Shown here piece by piece: positions 1 through 6,305 of a DNA stretch of 8,573 nt. The DNA comes from Clostridiales bacterium UBA5888 (GTDB lineage Bacteria; Bacillota; Clostridia; Oscillospirales; Oscillospiraceae). The position numbers and the translations under genes were made by a program. The DNA lies in the NCBI GenBank assembly GCA_002431965.1, contig DJEW01000042.1:7407-15979 (forward strand). The letters run 5' to 3'. The notes beneath the pieces were generated by a model. It ran no database searches, had not been told where the DNA came from, and worked only from the letters and a program-made list of their open reading frames with translations. The stretch's first letter is position 1, and each line of letters begins with the position of its first letter.

Positions 1-179
1 AATCCGGCAATGCCGGAAGCATATATCCCTCCGCCCAAAACAACAGTGTCATATGTAATAATTTCATCAATATCGGCTTTTCTTGTTTCCATACACTTAA
101 ATCCGGTCTCTTCCGAGAGCCAGTCAGCGTACCTTTTTGCAGCGCCATATTTCGATTGATACAGGATTACTCCATTCAT
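1..179 (-). CDS. Flavodoxin-domain protein, N-terminal part (gene runs off the window)
   Basis: The first 59 codons of a minus-strand gene are present; the 3' part lies beyond position 1. The protein begins MNGVILYQSKYGAAKRYADW and continues to VVLGGGIYASGIAG. A first beta strand (VILYQS) followed by a Gly/Ala/Lys loop and a helix matches the FMN phosphate-binding start of the flavodoxin fold, and the VVLGGGIYASG strand-loop fits the next flavin-contact region. Many Clostridia carry such short flavodoxin-domain proteins, some annotated as HemG-like (protoporphyrinogen oxidase); the exact partner cannot be told from this fragment. The ATG at 179 is chosen because GAGGAG lies about eight bases upstream and no earlier in-frame start fits. 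The gene has its own promoter (228-256) and is separated from the upstream surface-protein gene by a terminator, so it is probably transcribed independently. Its base composition (24 G+C of 60 at 61-120) is much lower than that of mnmG. Confidence 0.8.
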   Translation of the reverse strand, partial: MNGVILYQSKYGAAKRYADWLSEETGFKCMETRKADIDEIITYDTVVLGGGIYASGIAG

Positions 180-227
180 AAATATATCTCCTCAGATTAT
201 GATTGTCTGACTTTTTTATCATAGCAT

Positions 228-256
228 ATTATCGCAAATAAATCCAGCTGTTTCAA
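228..256 (-). promoter_or_regulatory. Sigma-A-type promoter for the flavodoxin-domain gene
   Basis: Reading the minus strand, TTGAAA (256-251) and GATAAT (233-228) are separated by exactly 17 bases, close to the vegetative consensus TTGACA-17-TATAAT. A start about seven bases after the -10 box would leave a leader of roughly 40 bases before the ATG at 179. A second possible -10 (TATGAT preceded by TGC) lies slightly further downstream. The leader holds a small inverted repeat, TCAGA and TCTGA, around 192-210, of unknown meaning. Confidence 0.6.
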
Positions 257-270
257 TATTCGCGGCTGAC

Positions 271-308
271 TGAATAAAAGGCTCGCCGGGGAGGCGAGCT
301 TTTATTCA
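271..308 (-). terminator. Palindromic terminator overlapping the end of the surface-protein gene
   Basis: A perfect 7-bp stem, GCTCGCC (281-287) with GGCGAGC (293-299), closes a GGGGA loop. The flanks are also complementary: TGAATAAAA (271-279) pairs with TTTTATTCA (300-308), broken only by an unpaired G at 280. On the minus strand the hairpin is followed by CTTTTATTC, so it terminates the gene ending at 302. The stop codon (304-302) lies inside the outer stem. The symmetry means it could also stop plus-strand transcription. Confidence 0.85.
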
Positions 309-1498
309 TCATCATAATATCTTCTGCGTCTTGCGGCGCGGCGGCGGCGCGCCGCACGCTTCTGCTTCACCGCTGACAGCACCATCAGAATGACCACCAG
401 CGCTACCGCGCCGATGCCCACATAGAGTATCCACCGCCCGCTCTCCGCGGGCTTTACATACTCCACCTCGCGCGTCGTTGTGTAGTCGCACACGCCGCAC
501 TCGCCCGCTTCTTCGCCGGGCTGCTTCTTTGTCGCTTCGCGCGTCTCGGTCCAGCTCATCACGTGCGCCGCCTCGTCGGCTCTGTCGCCGCACTCGCACT
601 CGTGCCAGTGGTGCTCATCGTCATGCTTCCACTCGCGGGAATAGCTGTGCTCATGGTCGGCATCCGTACCCGCAGCGCTGCCGGTGCCGCCGGCGTTTGG
701 CGAAGCTGACGGAGACGGAGCCGCCGTGGGCGTGGGCGTCGGGGTCGGCGAGGGAGTGGGCGACGGTTTTTCGTAGTTGACTTTCAGGGAGGCAGCGTTC
801 GTATCCACAGAGCCGCCGGCGCCGGAGAACGTGCAGTATACCTTTGCCCCATCGAGCTGGCGCGGTATGCTGCGGATGATGAGCTTGCCGAAAGTATCGT
901 CGCTGTACGTCATGGCGGGGTAGGCAGCGACAAGCTGCGTCATGGTGTAGAGCTGCCCGTTCGCATCCTGAATACGCCATTCGCACTTGTCAGCGCCGGA
1001 GGCGGTCGCCACAAAGGAGCACCACCCGCCCTCGTCCACGGTCTCGCCGCCGGGGTGCTTTATCACGGTAGGCGCCCAGAGCTCCGGCGTATAGGTGCGC
1101 GTGAGAATTATATAGCTTCCACCGTCGTATATTACATAGTCCACAGGGGAATTGTTGAGGTAAGCGGCAAGCCCGTCGGCAAAATAGTACCCGGGCGCGG
1201 CGTCAAGGCGGATGTTCACCGTGGCATAATCCGTGGTGAATGCGCCGTCTATATACTGCCCGGCGCTGTCGTACCAGCTTATACCGTAGAAATACGCGCC
1301 GGATGTGCTCGTCGCGCCGCTTATGTCATATGCATTCTGCGACGCGACCGGCACCGTGGAGGTCGTGGCGAGCACCTTTTCTATCGGCTGATACCCGTAC
1401 TCCGCGGCATAAGCCGCCGCGGGGGCGCAAAGGGAAAAGAGCGCGATCACGCACGCCGCTGCGATCACAAGCGGCACTGCCCGTTTTGTTCTGCTCAT
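302..1498 (-). CDS. Secreted, membrane-anchored surface protein of unknown function with Ig-like and His/Cys-rich regions
   Basis: I do not recognise a named family for this 398-residue protein. Visible parts in order: a signal peptide (positive MSRTKR, hydrophobic core to about residue 27, APAAAYAA cleavage region near 31-32); a beta-rich region at about 40-137; an Ig-like region at about 140-241 with Cys160 and Cys222 placed for a disulfide; a Pro/Thr/Ser linker at 244-268 rich in TP repeats; a His/Cys-rich segment at 282-340 (HEH, HHWHECECGD, CGVCDY) of the kind seen repeated in Firmicute surface proteins; a membrane helix at about 356-377; and a short cytoplasmic tail with two RAARRRR units ending YYDDE. 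The linker, C-terminal helix and basic tail indicate a cell-surface protein held in the membrane with most of its mass outside. There is no LPXTG sortase motif. The ATG at 1498 is preferred over an in-frame GTG at 1504, because AGGAGG sits 8 bases before the ATG but only 2 before the GTG. It has its own promoter and terminator and looks monocistronic. Confidence 0.85.
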   Translation of the reverse strand: MSRTKRAVPLVIAAACVIALFSLCAPAAAYAAEYGYQPIEKVLATTSTVPVASQNAYDISGATSTSGAYFYGISWYDSAGQYIDGAFTTDYATVNIRLDAAPGYYFADGLAAYLNNSPVDYVIYDGGSYIILTRTYTPELWAPTVIKHPGGETVDEGGWCSFVATASGADKCEWRIQDANGQLYTMTQLVAAYPAMTYSDDTFGKLIIRSIPRQLDGAKVYCTFSGAGGSVDTNAASLKVNYEKPSPTPSPTPTPTPTAAPSPSASPNAGGTGSAAGTDADHEHSYSREWKHDDEHHWHECECGDRADEAAHVMSWTETREATKKQPGEEAGECGVCDYTTTREVEYVKPAESGRWILYVGIGAVALVVILMVLSAVKQKRAARRRRAARRRRYYDDE

Positions 1499-1506
1499 GG
1501 ACACAT

Positions 1507-1512
1507 CCTCCT
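1507..1512 (-). promoter_or_regulatory. Ribosome binding site that sets the surface-protein start
   Basis: A perfect AGGAGG on the minus strand lies 8 bases upstream of the ATG at 1498. The alternative GTG at 1504 would be only 2 bases away, too close to be used, so the protein starts MSRTKR. Confidence 0.8.
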
Positions 1513-1544
1513 TGTTCTGTTCTATATAATATCTTGACTCCTTT

Positions 1545-1572
1545 TTTACACCTGATGTTTCATACTTATATT
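1545..1572 (+). promoter_or_regulatory. Possible promoter for mnmG-tatD
   Basis: On the plus strand TTTACA (1545-1550) and TATATT (1567-1572) are 16 bases apart. The match is moderate and the area is AT-rich, so this is a candidate only. If used, it is interleaved with the divergent surface-protein promoter and gives mnmG a leader of about 100 bases. Confidence 0.35.
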
Positions 1573-1599
1573 ATATAATTTACCACCTGCCCCGGTCAA
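1570..1599 (-). promoter_or_regulatory. Promoter for the surface-protein gene
   Basis: On the minus strand TTGACC (1599-1594) and a perfect TATAAT (1575-1570) are spaced by 18 bases. The predicted transcript would start near 1563 and have a leader of about 65 bases. It overlaps the region from which mnmG must be transcribed in the other direction. Confidence 0.6.
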
Positions 1600-1682
1600 G
1601 TGAAATATTGACGCGGAGGGGCGCAAATATTATAATGGTTTATCAAAATTATGAGTTTTCAGAAAGCACAGGTGTTCTCCAT

Positions 1683-3557
1683 ATGATCAGGTACGACGCG
1701 GGAAAATGCGATATTGCCGTTATCGGCGCGGGGCACGCGGGCATAGAAGCCGCGCTCGCGGCGGCGAGGCTCGGGCTGGATACGGTGTGCTTCACGGTCA
1801 ACCTTGATTCCGTTGGCAATATGCCCTGCAACCCCGCCATCGGCGGCACGGGCAAGGGGCATCTCGTGCGCGAGCTGGATGCGCTCGGCGGCGAGATGGC
1901 AAAGGCGGCGGACAAGGCCTGCATACAGTACCGTATGCTCAACCTCGGCAAAGGTCCGGCGGTGCATTCTCTGCGCGCGCAGGCGGACAGGCGGCGGTAT
2001 CAGGAGGTCATGAAGCACACTCTTGAGCTTCAGCCGGGTCTCCGCGTCAAGCAGGCGGAGGTCGTGGACATAGGCGTGGATGACGGGCGTGTCGTCAGCA
2101 TAACGACGCACACAGGCGCGGTTTATGGCTGCCGCGCGGTGGTGCTGGCGACAGGAACATATCTCGCCGGGCGCACCATCGTGGGCGAGGTGCTGCGCAC
2201 CTCCGGACCGGACGGACTTGCCGCGGCGACGGCGCTCGCTCCGCGGCTGCGTGAGCTGGGGCTGAATATGCGCCGGTTCAAAACCGGCACTCCCCCCCGC
2301 GTCAACGCCCGCTCCGTCGATTTTTCAAAAATGGAGCTTCAGCCCGGCGACGCCGAGCCTGAGGCATTCTCCTTTTCCACAAAGACAGCCCCTGCAAACT
2401 CCGCCGTGTGCTATCTCACATATACGAACGAACGCACCCATGACATAATCCGCGCGCATCTTGACCGCAGCCCCATATACTCCGGCGTTATCGAGGGCGT
2501 CGGTCCGCGCTACTGCCCCAGCATTGAAACAAAGGTCATGACATTTGCCGGCAAGCCCCGCCATCAGCTCTTTGTCGAGCCGATGGGGCTGAACACGGAG
2601 GAGCTTTACATACAGGGCTTCTCCTCGTCCATGCCAGAGGAGGTACAGATAGAAATGCTGCACAGCGTAGCCGGGCTGGAGCACGCTGAAATGACGCGCT
2701 GCGCCTACGCGATAGAGTACGACTGCATCGACCCCACGGAGCTTTACGCAACGCTCGAATGCAAGAAGATCGCGGGGCTGTACGGCGCGGGGCAGTTCAA
2801 CGGCTCGTCGGGCTATGAGGAGGCCGCGGTGCAGGGCTTTGTGGCGGGCGTCAACGCGGCGCTGAAGCTCAAGGGCGAGGCACCGATGGTCCTGAAGCGG
2901 TCTGACGGCTATATCGGCACGCTCATCGACGATTTGGTCACCAAGGGCACGAACGAGCCCTATCGCATCATGACCTCGCGCTCGGAATACCGGCTCCTGC
3001 ACCGGCAGGACAATGCCGATGAGCGATTGAGTCCCATCGGCCACCGCATCGGGCTGATTTCCGATGCGCAGTATGAAGCCGTGCAGGAAAAATACCGCGC
3101 GGTCGCCGCGGAGATCAAACGCCTGGAGGCCACGGGCGTGGCAGAAAGCGACACCCTCAACGACATGCTTCGCGCGCACGACACTGCGCCGGTCGAGGGC
3201 TCGGCCCGCCTGTCCGACCTCGTCCGCCGCCCGCAGCTGGGCTATGACGATCTGGCGCCCTTTGACCCGGAGCGGCCGGCGCTGCCCGCCGTGGTTCGCG
3301 AGGCCGTGGAGATCCGGATGAAATACGCGGGCTACATCGCCCGCCAGCAGAAGCAGGTCGAGGAATTTGCCCGCGAGGAGGGCAGGCTCCTGCCGAAGAC
3401 GATCGACTATCTTTCCATGCAGGGCCTGCGCGTCGAGGCGCGGCAGAAGCTCGATGAGATCCGGCCCCTGTCCGTCGGGCAGGCCAGCCGCATCTCGGGC
3501 GTCTCGCCCGCGGATATCGCGGTGCTGCTCATCTGGCTGGAGCAGAATAAGGAGTAA
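1683..3557 (+). CDS. mnmG: tRNA uridine-5-carboxymethylaminomethyl modification enzyme MnmG (GidA)
   Basis: MnmG is the FAD-dependent partner of MnmE; together they install the carboxymethylaminomethyl group on U34 of tRNAs that read two-codon boxes, which supports correct decoding. Seen in the sequence (numbering from the ATG at 1683): the dinucleotide-binding loop GAGHAG at 15-20; the MnmG block MPCNPAIGGTGKGHLVRELD at 47-66; RRFKTGTPPRV at 197-207; first family signature GPRYCPSIETK at 274-284; second signature GAGQFNGSSGYEEAAVQG at 368-385; and the C-terminal MnmE/tRNA-contact region with SRSEYRLLHRQDNADERL at 432-449. Conserved cysteines 49 and 278 correspond to the family's Cys47/Cys277. 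The ATG at 1683 gives 624 residues, the usual length, and places the FAD loop as in homologues. In-frame starts at 1608 (TTG) and 1635 (ATG) are possible; GGAGG at 1615-1619 is 15 bases from the latter, too far, and 1683 has only a weak binding site, so the start is uncertain. mnmE and rsmG, the usual neighbours, are absent. tatD follows three bases after the stop. Confidence 0.97.
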   Translation: MIRYDAGKCDIAVIGAGHAGIEAALAAARLGLDTVCFTVNLDSVGNMPCNPAIGGTGKGHLVRELDALGGEMAKAADKACIQYRMLNLGKGPAVHSLRAQADRRRYQEVMKHTLELQPGLRVKQAEVVDIGVDDGRVVSITTHTGAVYGCRAVVLATGTYLAGRTIVGEVLRTSGPDGLAAATALAPRLRELGLNMRRFKTGTPPRVNARSVDFSKMELQPGDAEPEAFSFSTKTAPANSAVCYLTYTNERTHDIIRAHLDRSPIYSGVIEGVGPRYCPSIETKVMTFAGKPRHQLFVEPMGLNTEELYIQGFSSSMPEEVQIEMLHSVAGLEHAEMTRCAYAIEYDCIDPTELYATLECKKIAGLYGAGQFNGSSGYEEAAVQGFVAGVNAALKLKGEAPMVLKRSDGYIGTLIDDLVTKGTNEPYRIMTSRSEYRLLHRQDNADERLSPIGHRIGLISDAQYEAVQEKYRAVAAEIKRLEATGVAESDTLNDMLRAHDTAPVEGSARLSDLVRRPQLGYDDLAPFDPERPALPAVVREAVEIRMKYAGYIARQQKQVEEFAREEGRLLPKTIDYLSMQGLRVEARQKLDEIRPLSVGQASRISGVSPADIAVLLIWLEQNKE

Positions 3558-3560
3558 GGT

Positions 3561-4319
3561 ATGTATTTTGATTCACACGCACATCTGACCGAGGACTGTT
3601 TTGCACAGGACTTTGACGCCATTGTGGAAAATATGAAGGCTGCGTCTGTTACCGGCATGATGGAGATCGGCTATGATCTGCCGTCGTCGGAAAAGGCGGT
3701 GCAGCTGGCCGAGCGCTTTGACTGGGTCCACGCCGCCGTCGGCAGCCACCCGGACGACGCCGCGCAGGTGGACGAGGCGCGGATCGCCGTCTACCGCGAG
3801 CTGTGCAAAAACCCGCGCGTGAAGGCCATCGGCGAGATCGGCCTGGACTATCACTACGAGGATCCCCCGCGGGACGTGCAGCAGCGGGCCTTCCGCCTGC
3901 AGATGGCGCTGGCGCAGGAGCTCTCCATGCCCGTCGTCATCCATGAGCGCAAGGCGCATGAGGACGGGCTGCGCATCATCGACGAGTTCCCGGACGTGAA
4001 GGGCGTGTTCCACTGCTTTTCCGGCAGCTATGAGATGGCAAAGGAGCTGATCAGGCGCGGCTGGTGCATTGGTTTTACCGGCGTCGTGACGTTCAAGAAT
4101 GCGCACAAGGCTGTGGAGGTCGCGCAGAACATCCCGCTGGACCGCATCCTCATCGAGACCGACTGCCCCTACATGGCCCCGGAGCCCTTCCGCGGCCGCC
4201 GCTGCGACCCCAGCCTGGTCCCGTACGTGGCCAAAAAGATCGCGGACCTCCGCGGCATCCCCGCCAAAGAAGTCGCCCGCGCAACCGAATCCAACGCCCG
4301 CCGGGTATTCCGCCTCTGA
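3561..4319 (+). CDS. tatD: TatD-family metal-dependent hydrolase/DNase
   Basis: This 252-residue protein has the usual length and the complete metal-binding set of the TatD (YcfH/YabD) amidohydrolase-fold family: His6 and His8 in DSHAHL, Glu92 in GEIGLDYHYE, His128 in VVIHERKAHED, His151 in FHCFSGS, and Asp201 in ETDCPYMAPEPFRG, with the characteristic PYMAP-EPFRG-R C-terminal motif. Known members are cytoplasmic Mg2+-dependent 3'-5' exonucleases acting on DNA, proposed to help in repair and DNA degradation; the cellular role of a given paralogue is often unclear. The start is fixed by GGAG at 3551-3554 followed by TAAGGT and the ATG. The binding site overlaps the end of mnmG, so the two genes are almost certainly co-transcribed and perhaps translationally coupled. 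A strong terminator follows immediately. Nothing is missing or truncated. Confidence 0.95.
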   Translation: MYFDSHAHLTEDCFAQDFDAIVENMKAASVTGMMEIGYDLPSSEKAVQLAERFDWVHAAVGSHPDDAAQVDEARIAVYRELCKNPRVKAIGEIGLDYHYEDPPRDVQQRAFRLQMALAQELSMPVVIHERKAHEDGLRIIDEFPDVKGVFHCFSGSYEMAKELIRRGWCIGFTGVVTFKNAHKAVEVAQNIPLDRILIETDCPYMAPEPFRGRRCDPSLVPYVAKKIADLRGIPAKEVARATESNARRVFRL

Positions 4320-4327
4320 CGCACCCC

Positions 4328-4354
4328 AAGGCTCCCCTGAGAGGGGAGCCTTTT
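4328..4354 (+). terminator. Intrinsic terminator after tatD, between convergent operons
   Basis: An 11-bp perfect stem, AAGGCTCCCCT (4328-4338) with AGGGGAGCCTT (4342-4352), has a GAG loop and is followed on the plus strand by a short T run (4351-4354). It lies in the 41-base gap between the converging tatD and azlD genes. On the minus strand only two Ts follow the stem, so it should act best on mnmG-tatD and less well on azlCD. Confidence 0.85.
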
Positions 4355-4360
4355 GGGCGC

Positions 4361-4690
4361 TTAGACGAAGACATACCGGATCAGGAGCATGTAGGTGATC
4401 GTGCCGGCGGCGATGGAGAGGAGCATGTTGCGCTTCCAGAGATGGAGGCCGGCGGTGATGAAGATGCCGATAAGCTCCGGCAGGCCGTAGCTGTAGCGGC
4501 GGAAGGAGACGGATTTCAGGCAGTAGACGACCAGCATCGAGAAGATAGCGCCGGGCAGAACTTTCCCGAGATACTGCACGAATGCCGGTGTCTTCCGGTG
4601 CTCATTGAAGATCAGAAACGGTACGAACCGCGTCAGCTGCGTGCCGAGCACGCACAGGGCGATGGTGATGATTTGCTGGGTAAGAGTCAT
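4361..4690 (-). CDS. azlD: AzlD-family branched-chain amino acid exporter small subunit
   Basis: This 109-residue hydrophobic protein begins MTLTQQIITIALCVLGTQLT and has the three to four membrane helices and length of AzlD. The RFVPFLIF segment after helix 1 and the PGAIFSMLVVYCL helix are typical of the family. AzlD works with AzlC as a two-subunit exporter of branched-chain amino acids and analogues; loss of regulation of the Bacillus azl operon gives azaleucine resistance, and the E. coli homologues YgaZ/YgaH export valine. The ATG at 4690 overlaps the azlC stop as ATGA (four-base overlap), the standard arrangement for coupled translation. The reading frame stays open upstream of this ATG inside azlC, but that part is antisense-like low-complexity coding and is not AzlD. 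Substrate is inferred from family only. Confidence 0.92.
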   Translation of the reverse strand: MTLTQQIITIALCVLGTQLTRFVPFLIFNEHRKTPAFVQYLGKVLPGAIFSMLVVYCLKSVSFRRYSYGLPELIGIFITAGLHLWKRNMLLSIAAGTITYMLLIRYVFV

Positions 4691-5397
4691 TGCAGATACG
4701 CTCCATATTTGTCGGTGATCGGTTTTCTGAGGAAGGACAGGGCGGCGAGGATGCAGACCATGGTCGGGATGAGGAAGCTGTCCGAGCCGAAGAGCAGAAG
4801 ACAGCCCACGGCCGCGGCGAAGCCGATCAGCTCGCTGAAATGCCGCTGCTCCTTCATCCACTGCTCCATGAAAATGACGACGAACATGGCCGTCATGACA
4901 AAGTCGAGCCCCGTCGTGTCAAAGTGGATGAGACTGCCGAGCAGCCCACCGATCGTCGCGCCGCTGACCCAGTAGAGCTGGTTGAGCAGCGTCACGAAGA
5001 AATAAAACCACCCGCGGTCGACGCCGTCGGGGATCTTCGCCGTGTAGTTGATGCTGAAGGTCTCGTCGCACATGGCGTAGATCAGGTAATATTTTTTCGG
5101 CCCGAGATTTTTGTATTTTTCCAGCATGGAGATGCCGTAGAACAGATGCCGCGCCTGGATCATCAGCGTCATCAGAAACGTCTGCAGCGGCGCGTAGGGC
5201 GACAAAAGCATGCTGACCGCCACAAATTCCAGACTGCCGCCGTAGATCACAGCGCTCATGACCATTGGATAGACGAAGGAAAAGCCGGAAACGCTCATAT
5301 TGATGCCGTAGGCCAGCGCCAGAAACCAGAATCCGGCGAAGATCGGCACCGTATAGGGAAACGCCGCGCGCAGGGCGGCGAGCTTGCTGTTTTTCAT
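4687..5397 (-). CDS. azlC: AzlC-family branched-chain amino acid exporter large subunit
   Basis: The 236-residue membrane protein fits AzlC in length and pattern. It opens with a short cytoplasmic stretch (MKNSKLAALRAAFPYTVPI), then has about seven to eight hydrophobic helices. Family features include GGSLEFVAVSML near residues 53-64, the motif QARHLFYGISM near 81-91, and DETF shortly after. AzlC with AzlD forms the inner-membrane exporter for branched-chain amino acids. The gene lies 12 bases after the stop of the CatA-like gene with no terminator or clear promoter between them and only a poor ribosome binding site (GGAG at the end of the upstream gene, about 15 bases away), so expression probably depends on the upstream gene's transcript. 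Its stop overlaps the azlD start. Azl operons are often controlled by an Lrp/AsnC-type regulator; none is in the window. Confidence 0.93.
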   Translation of the reverse strand: MKNSKLAALRAAFPYTVPIFAGFWFLALAYGINMSVSGFSFVYPMVMSAVIYGGSLEFVAVSMLLSPYAPLQTFLMTLMIQARHLFYGISMLEKYKNLGPKKYYLIYAMCDETFSINYTAKIPDGVDRGWFYFFVTLLNQLYWVSGATIGGLLGSLIHFDTTGLDFVMTAMFVVIFMEQWMKEQRHFSELIGFAAAVGCLLLFGSDSFLIPTMVCILAALSFLRKPITDKYGAYLQ

Positions 5398-5409
5398 GGG
5401 TTTGTTTGG

Positions 5410-6045
5410 TTACTCCAGATCGTTGATCTTCTGCTGCAGGGCTTCATAGAACCGGCCGAGATGCACGCCGTCGACAAAGCGGTGGTTGACCTCGATGGAG
5501 AGGCCCAGCGTCTCGCGGCCGCCCTGCCGGACGTATTTGCCCCAGGTGATGCGGGGGATGGCGTCGTCCTTGTCAAAATTCCGCTCGTTCGTGCAGCAGG
5601 TAAGGTCGAACCACGGCAGGCAGGAGAGATAGACGAGGTCATCGGTCTCTGATGCAGACTCGAGAAACGCGGTCTGCCGCTCGCTTTTTTCCTTTGCCGC
5701 GCGGCAGAAGGCGGGAAGCGAGGGGTCCCAGGGAACGGTGAGGATCCGGAACTGCTTGCTGCCCTTTTTCAGCTCCGTAAAGCTCGGCGTGCGCGCCGGG
5801 AGCAGATACACCTCGCCGCCGCGGAGGGTATAGCGCAGGTTTTCCGTCTCGTTGACGGCCTGCGTGACGAGCCAGACCATGGAATGATAAAATGACAACC
5901 CATTGGCTTTGGTATAGGCGTGCAGCGCCGTGACGTCCACGCGGAAGCAGACGCTGTAGAACGGCTGGTCGAGCGAGGAGAAAAAGGCAAAGCTCTCGCT
6001 TCTCGGCCACTGCGCCGGATCGATCTTCTGACAAGGAACGGACAT
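5410..6045 (-). CDS. CatA-like O-acetyltransferase (chloramphenicol acetyltransferase fold)
   Basis: The 211-residue protein has the length and overall order of chloramphenicol acetyltransferases: an N-terminal KIDPAQWPRSESFAFF segment, PFYSVCFRVDVTALHAYTK, PWFDLTCC at 144-151, and the catalytic block NHRFVDGVHLGRFYEALQQ at 187-205. His188 aligns with the catalytic His195 of the CAT family and Asp192 with the structural Asp199. Two positions differ from classical CAT: the first His of HHxxxDG is Asn187, and the FTS serine that stabilises the transition state (Ser148 in CAT) appears as Cys150. CAT enzymes act as trimers, moving acetyl from acetyl-CoA to a hydroxyl. Such CatA-like proteins are common in Clostridia and most have no shown drug substrate, so chloramphenicol resistance should not be assumed. 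The ATG at 6045 is chosen because AGGAGG lies seven bases upstream; the frame stays open to about 6228 but crosses a terminator. A weak -10-like TATAAA lies near 6096-6091. First gene of an operon with azlC and azlD. Confidence 0.85.
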   Translation of the reverse strand: MSVPCQKIDPAQWPRSESFAFFSSLDQPFYSVCFRVDVTALHAYTKANGLSFYHSMVWLVTQAVNETENLRYTLRGGEVYLLPARTPSFTELKKGSKQFRILTVPWDPSLPAFCRAAKEKSERQTAFLESASETDDLVYLSCLPWFDLTCCTNERNFDKDDAIPRITWGKYVRQGGRETLGLSIEVNHRFVDGVHLGRFYEALQQKINDLE

Positions 6046-6052
6046 AAACATA

Positions 6053-6058
6053 CCTCCT
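6053..6058 (-). promoter_or_regulatory. Ribosome binding site that sets the CatA-like start
   Basis: AGGAGG on the minus strand is seven bases before the ATG at 6045 and only one base before another in-frame ATG at 6051. The spacing selects 6045, giving MSVPCQKID as the N-terminus. Confidence 0.75.
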
Positions 6059-6133
6059 GACCGGGTGATCTCTATCAATAGTCTAGCAGATTTATAGGCA
6101 AAAGAAAAGTCCGAAATCGGGCGCCAGCATACG

Positions 6134-6171
6134 AAAAAAAGCACAGTCTGACCGCCCGGACTGTGCTTTTT
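6134..6171 (-). terminator. Bidirectional intrinsic terminator upstream of the CatA-azlCD operon
   Basis: GCACAGTC (6141-6148) pairs perfectly with GACTGTGC (6159-6166), and the flanking A run (6134-6140) and T run (6167-6171) extend the stem and provide U tracts in both directions (seven Us on the minus strand, five on the plus). On the minus strand it would stop transcripts coming from the MarR-MATE-alarmone synthetase block and so isolate the CatA operon. Confidence 0.85.
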
Positions 6172-6305
6172 GAATAAGTCCGGGGGATTTGAGCCCCGGC
6201 ATTCAAAATCATAATCCGGCCTCGCCAATACGGATCACGCGTCCTGCTTTTCTCGGTTTTGGTGTGGGGTGCTTGTCGCCTGCACGGAGATAGCTCTGCT
6301 TCCTT
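6172..6305 (-). other. Non-coding gap with a GC hairpin resembling a tRNA T-arm
   Basis: No gene is visible in this 134-base stretch. On the minus strand a 6-bp GC stem, CCGGGG (6199-6194) with CCCCGG (6185-6180), closes a loop CTCAAATC that resembles a tRNA T-psi-C loop (usual TTCAAAT). Just upstream is TTATGAT, which resembles an anticodon loop, but the surrounding bases do not form a good anticodon stem and no matching acceptor stem or D-arm was found. It is not a working tRNA as far as I can see; it may be a degenerate tRNA end or only a GC-rich hairpin. Confidence 0.3.

Noticed and set aside
1055..1578. Plus-strand open frames opposite the 5' part of the surface-protein gene
   Set aside because: Arg-rich shadow translations with no ribosome binding site; the minus-strand gene has signal peptide, promoter and terminator.
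2325..3179. 284-codon minus-strand open frame inside mnmG
   Set aside because: mnmG is unmistakable on the plus strand; the antisense translation has no recognisable motif and is explained by high GC in the third codon position.
4691..4861. Longer azlD start near 4861
   Set aside because: The extra residues are Arg/Pro-rich out-of-frame translation of azlC; the ATG at 4690 gives the normal AzlD length and an ATGA overlap.
4064..5652. Two long plus-strand open frames (4064-4975 and 4690-5652)
   Set aside because: They run antisense to azlD, azlC and the CatA-like gene. Their translations are rich in Arg, Asp, His and Gln with no domain pattern, as expected for the complement of GC-rich membrane-protein genes.
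5410..6045. Chloramphenicol resistance gene
   Set aside because: The fold and catalytic His are present, but the active-site serine and first His are replaced and the operon context is amino acid export, so a resistance claim is not supported.
6046..6228. N-terminal extension of the CatA-like protein up to a TTG near 6228
   Set aside because: It would cross a strong terminator and the tRNA-like hairpin, and homologous CAT proteins start near residue 1 of the 211-residue form, which has an ideal ribosome binding site.
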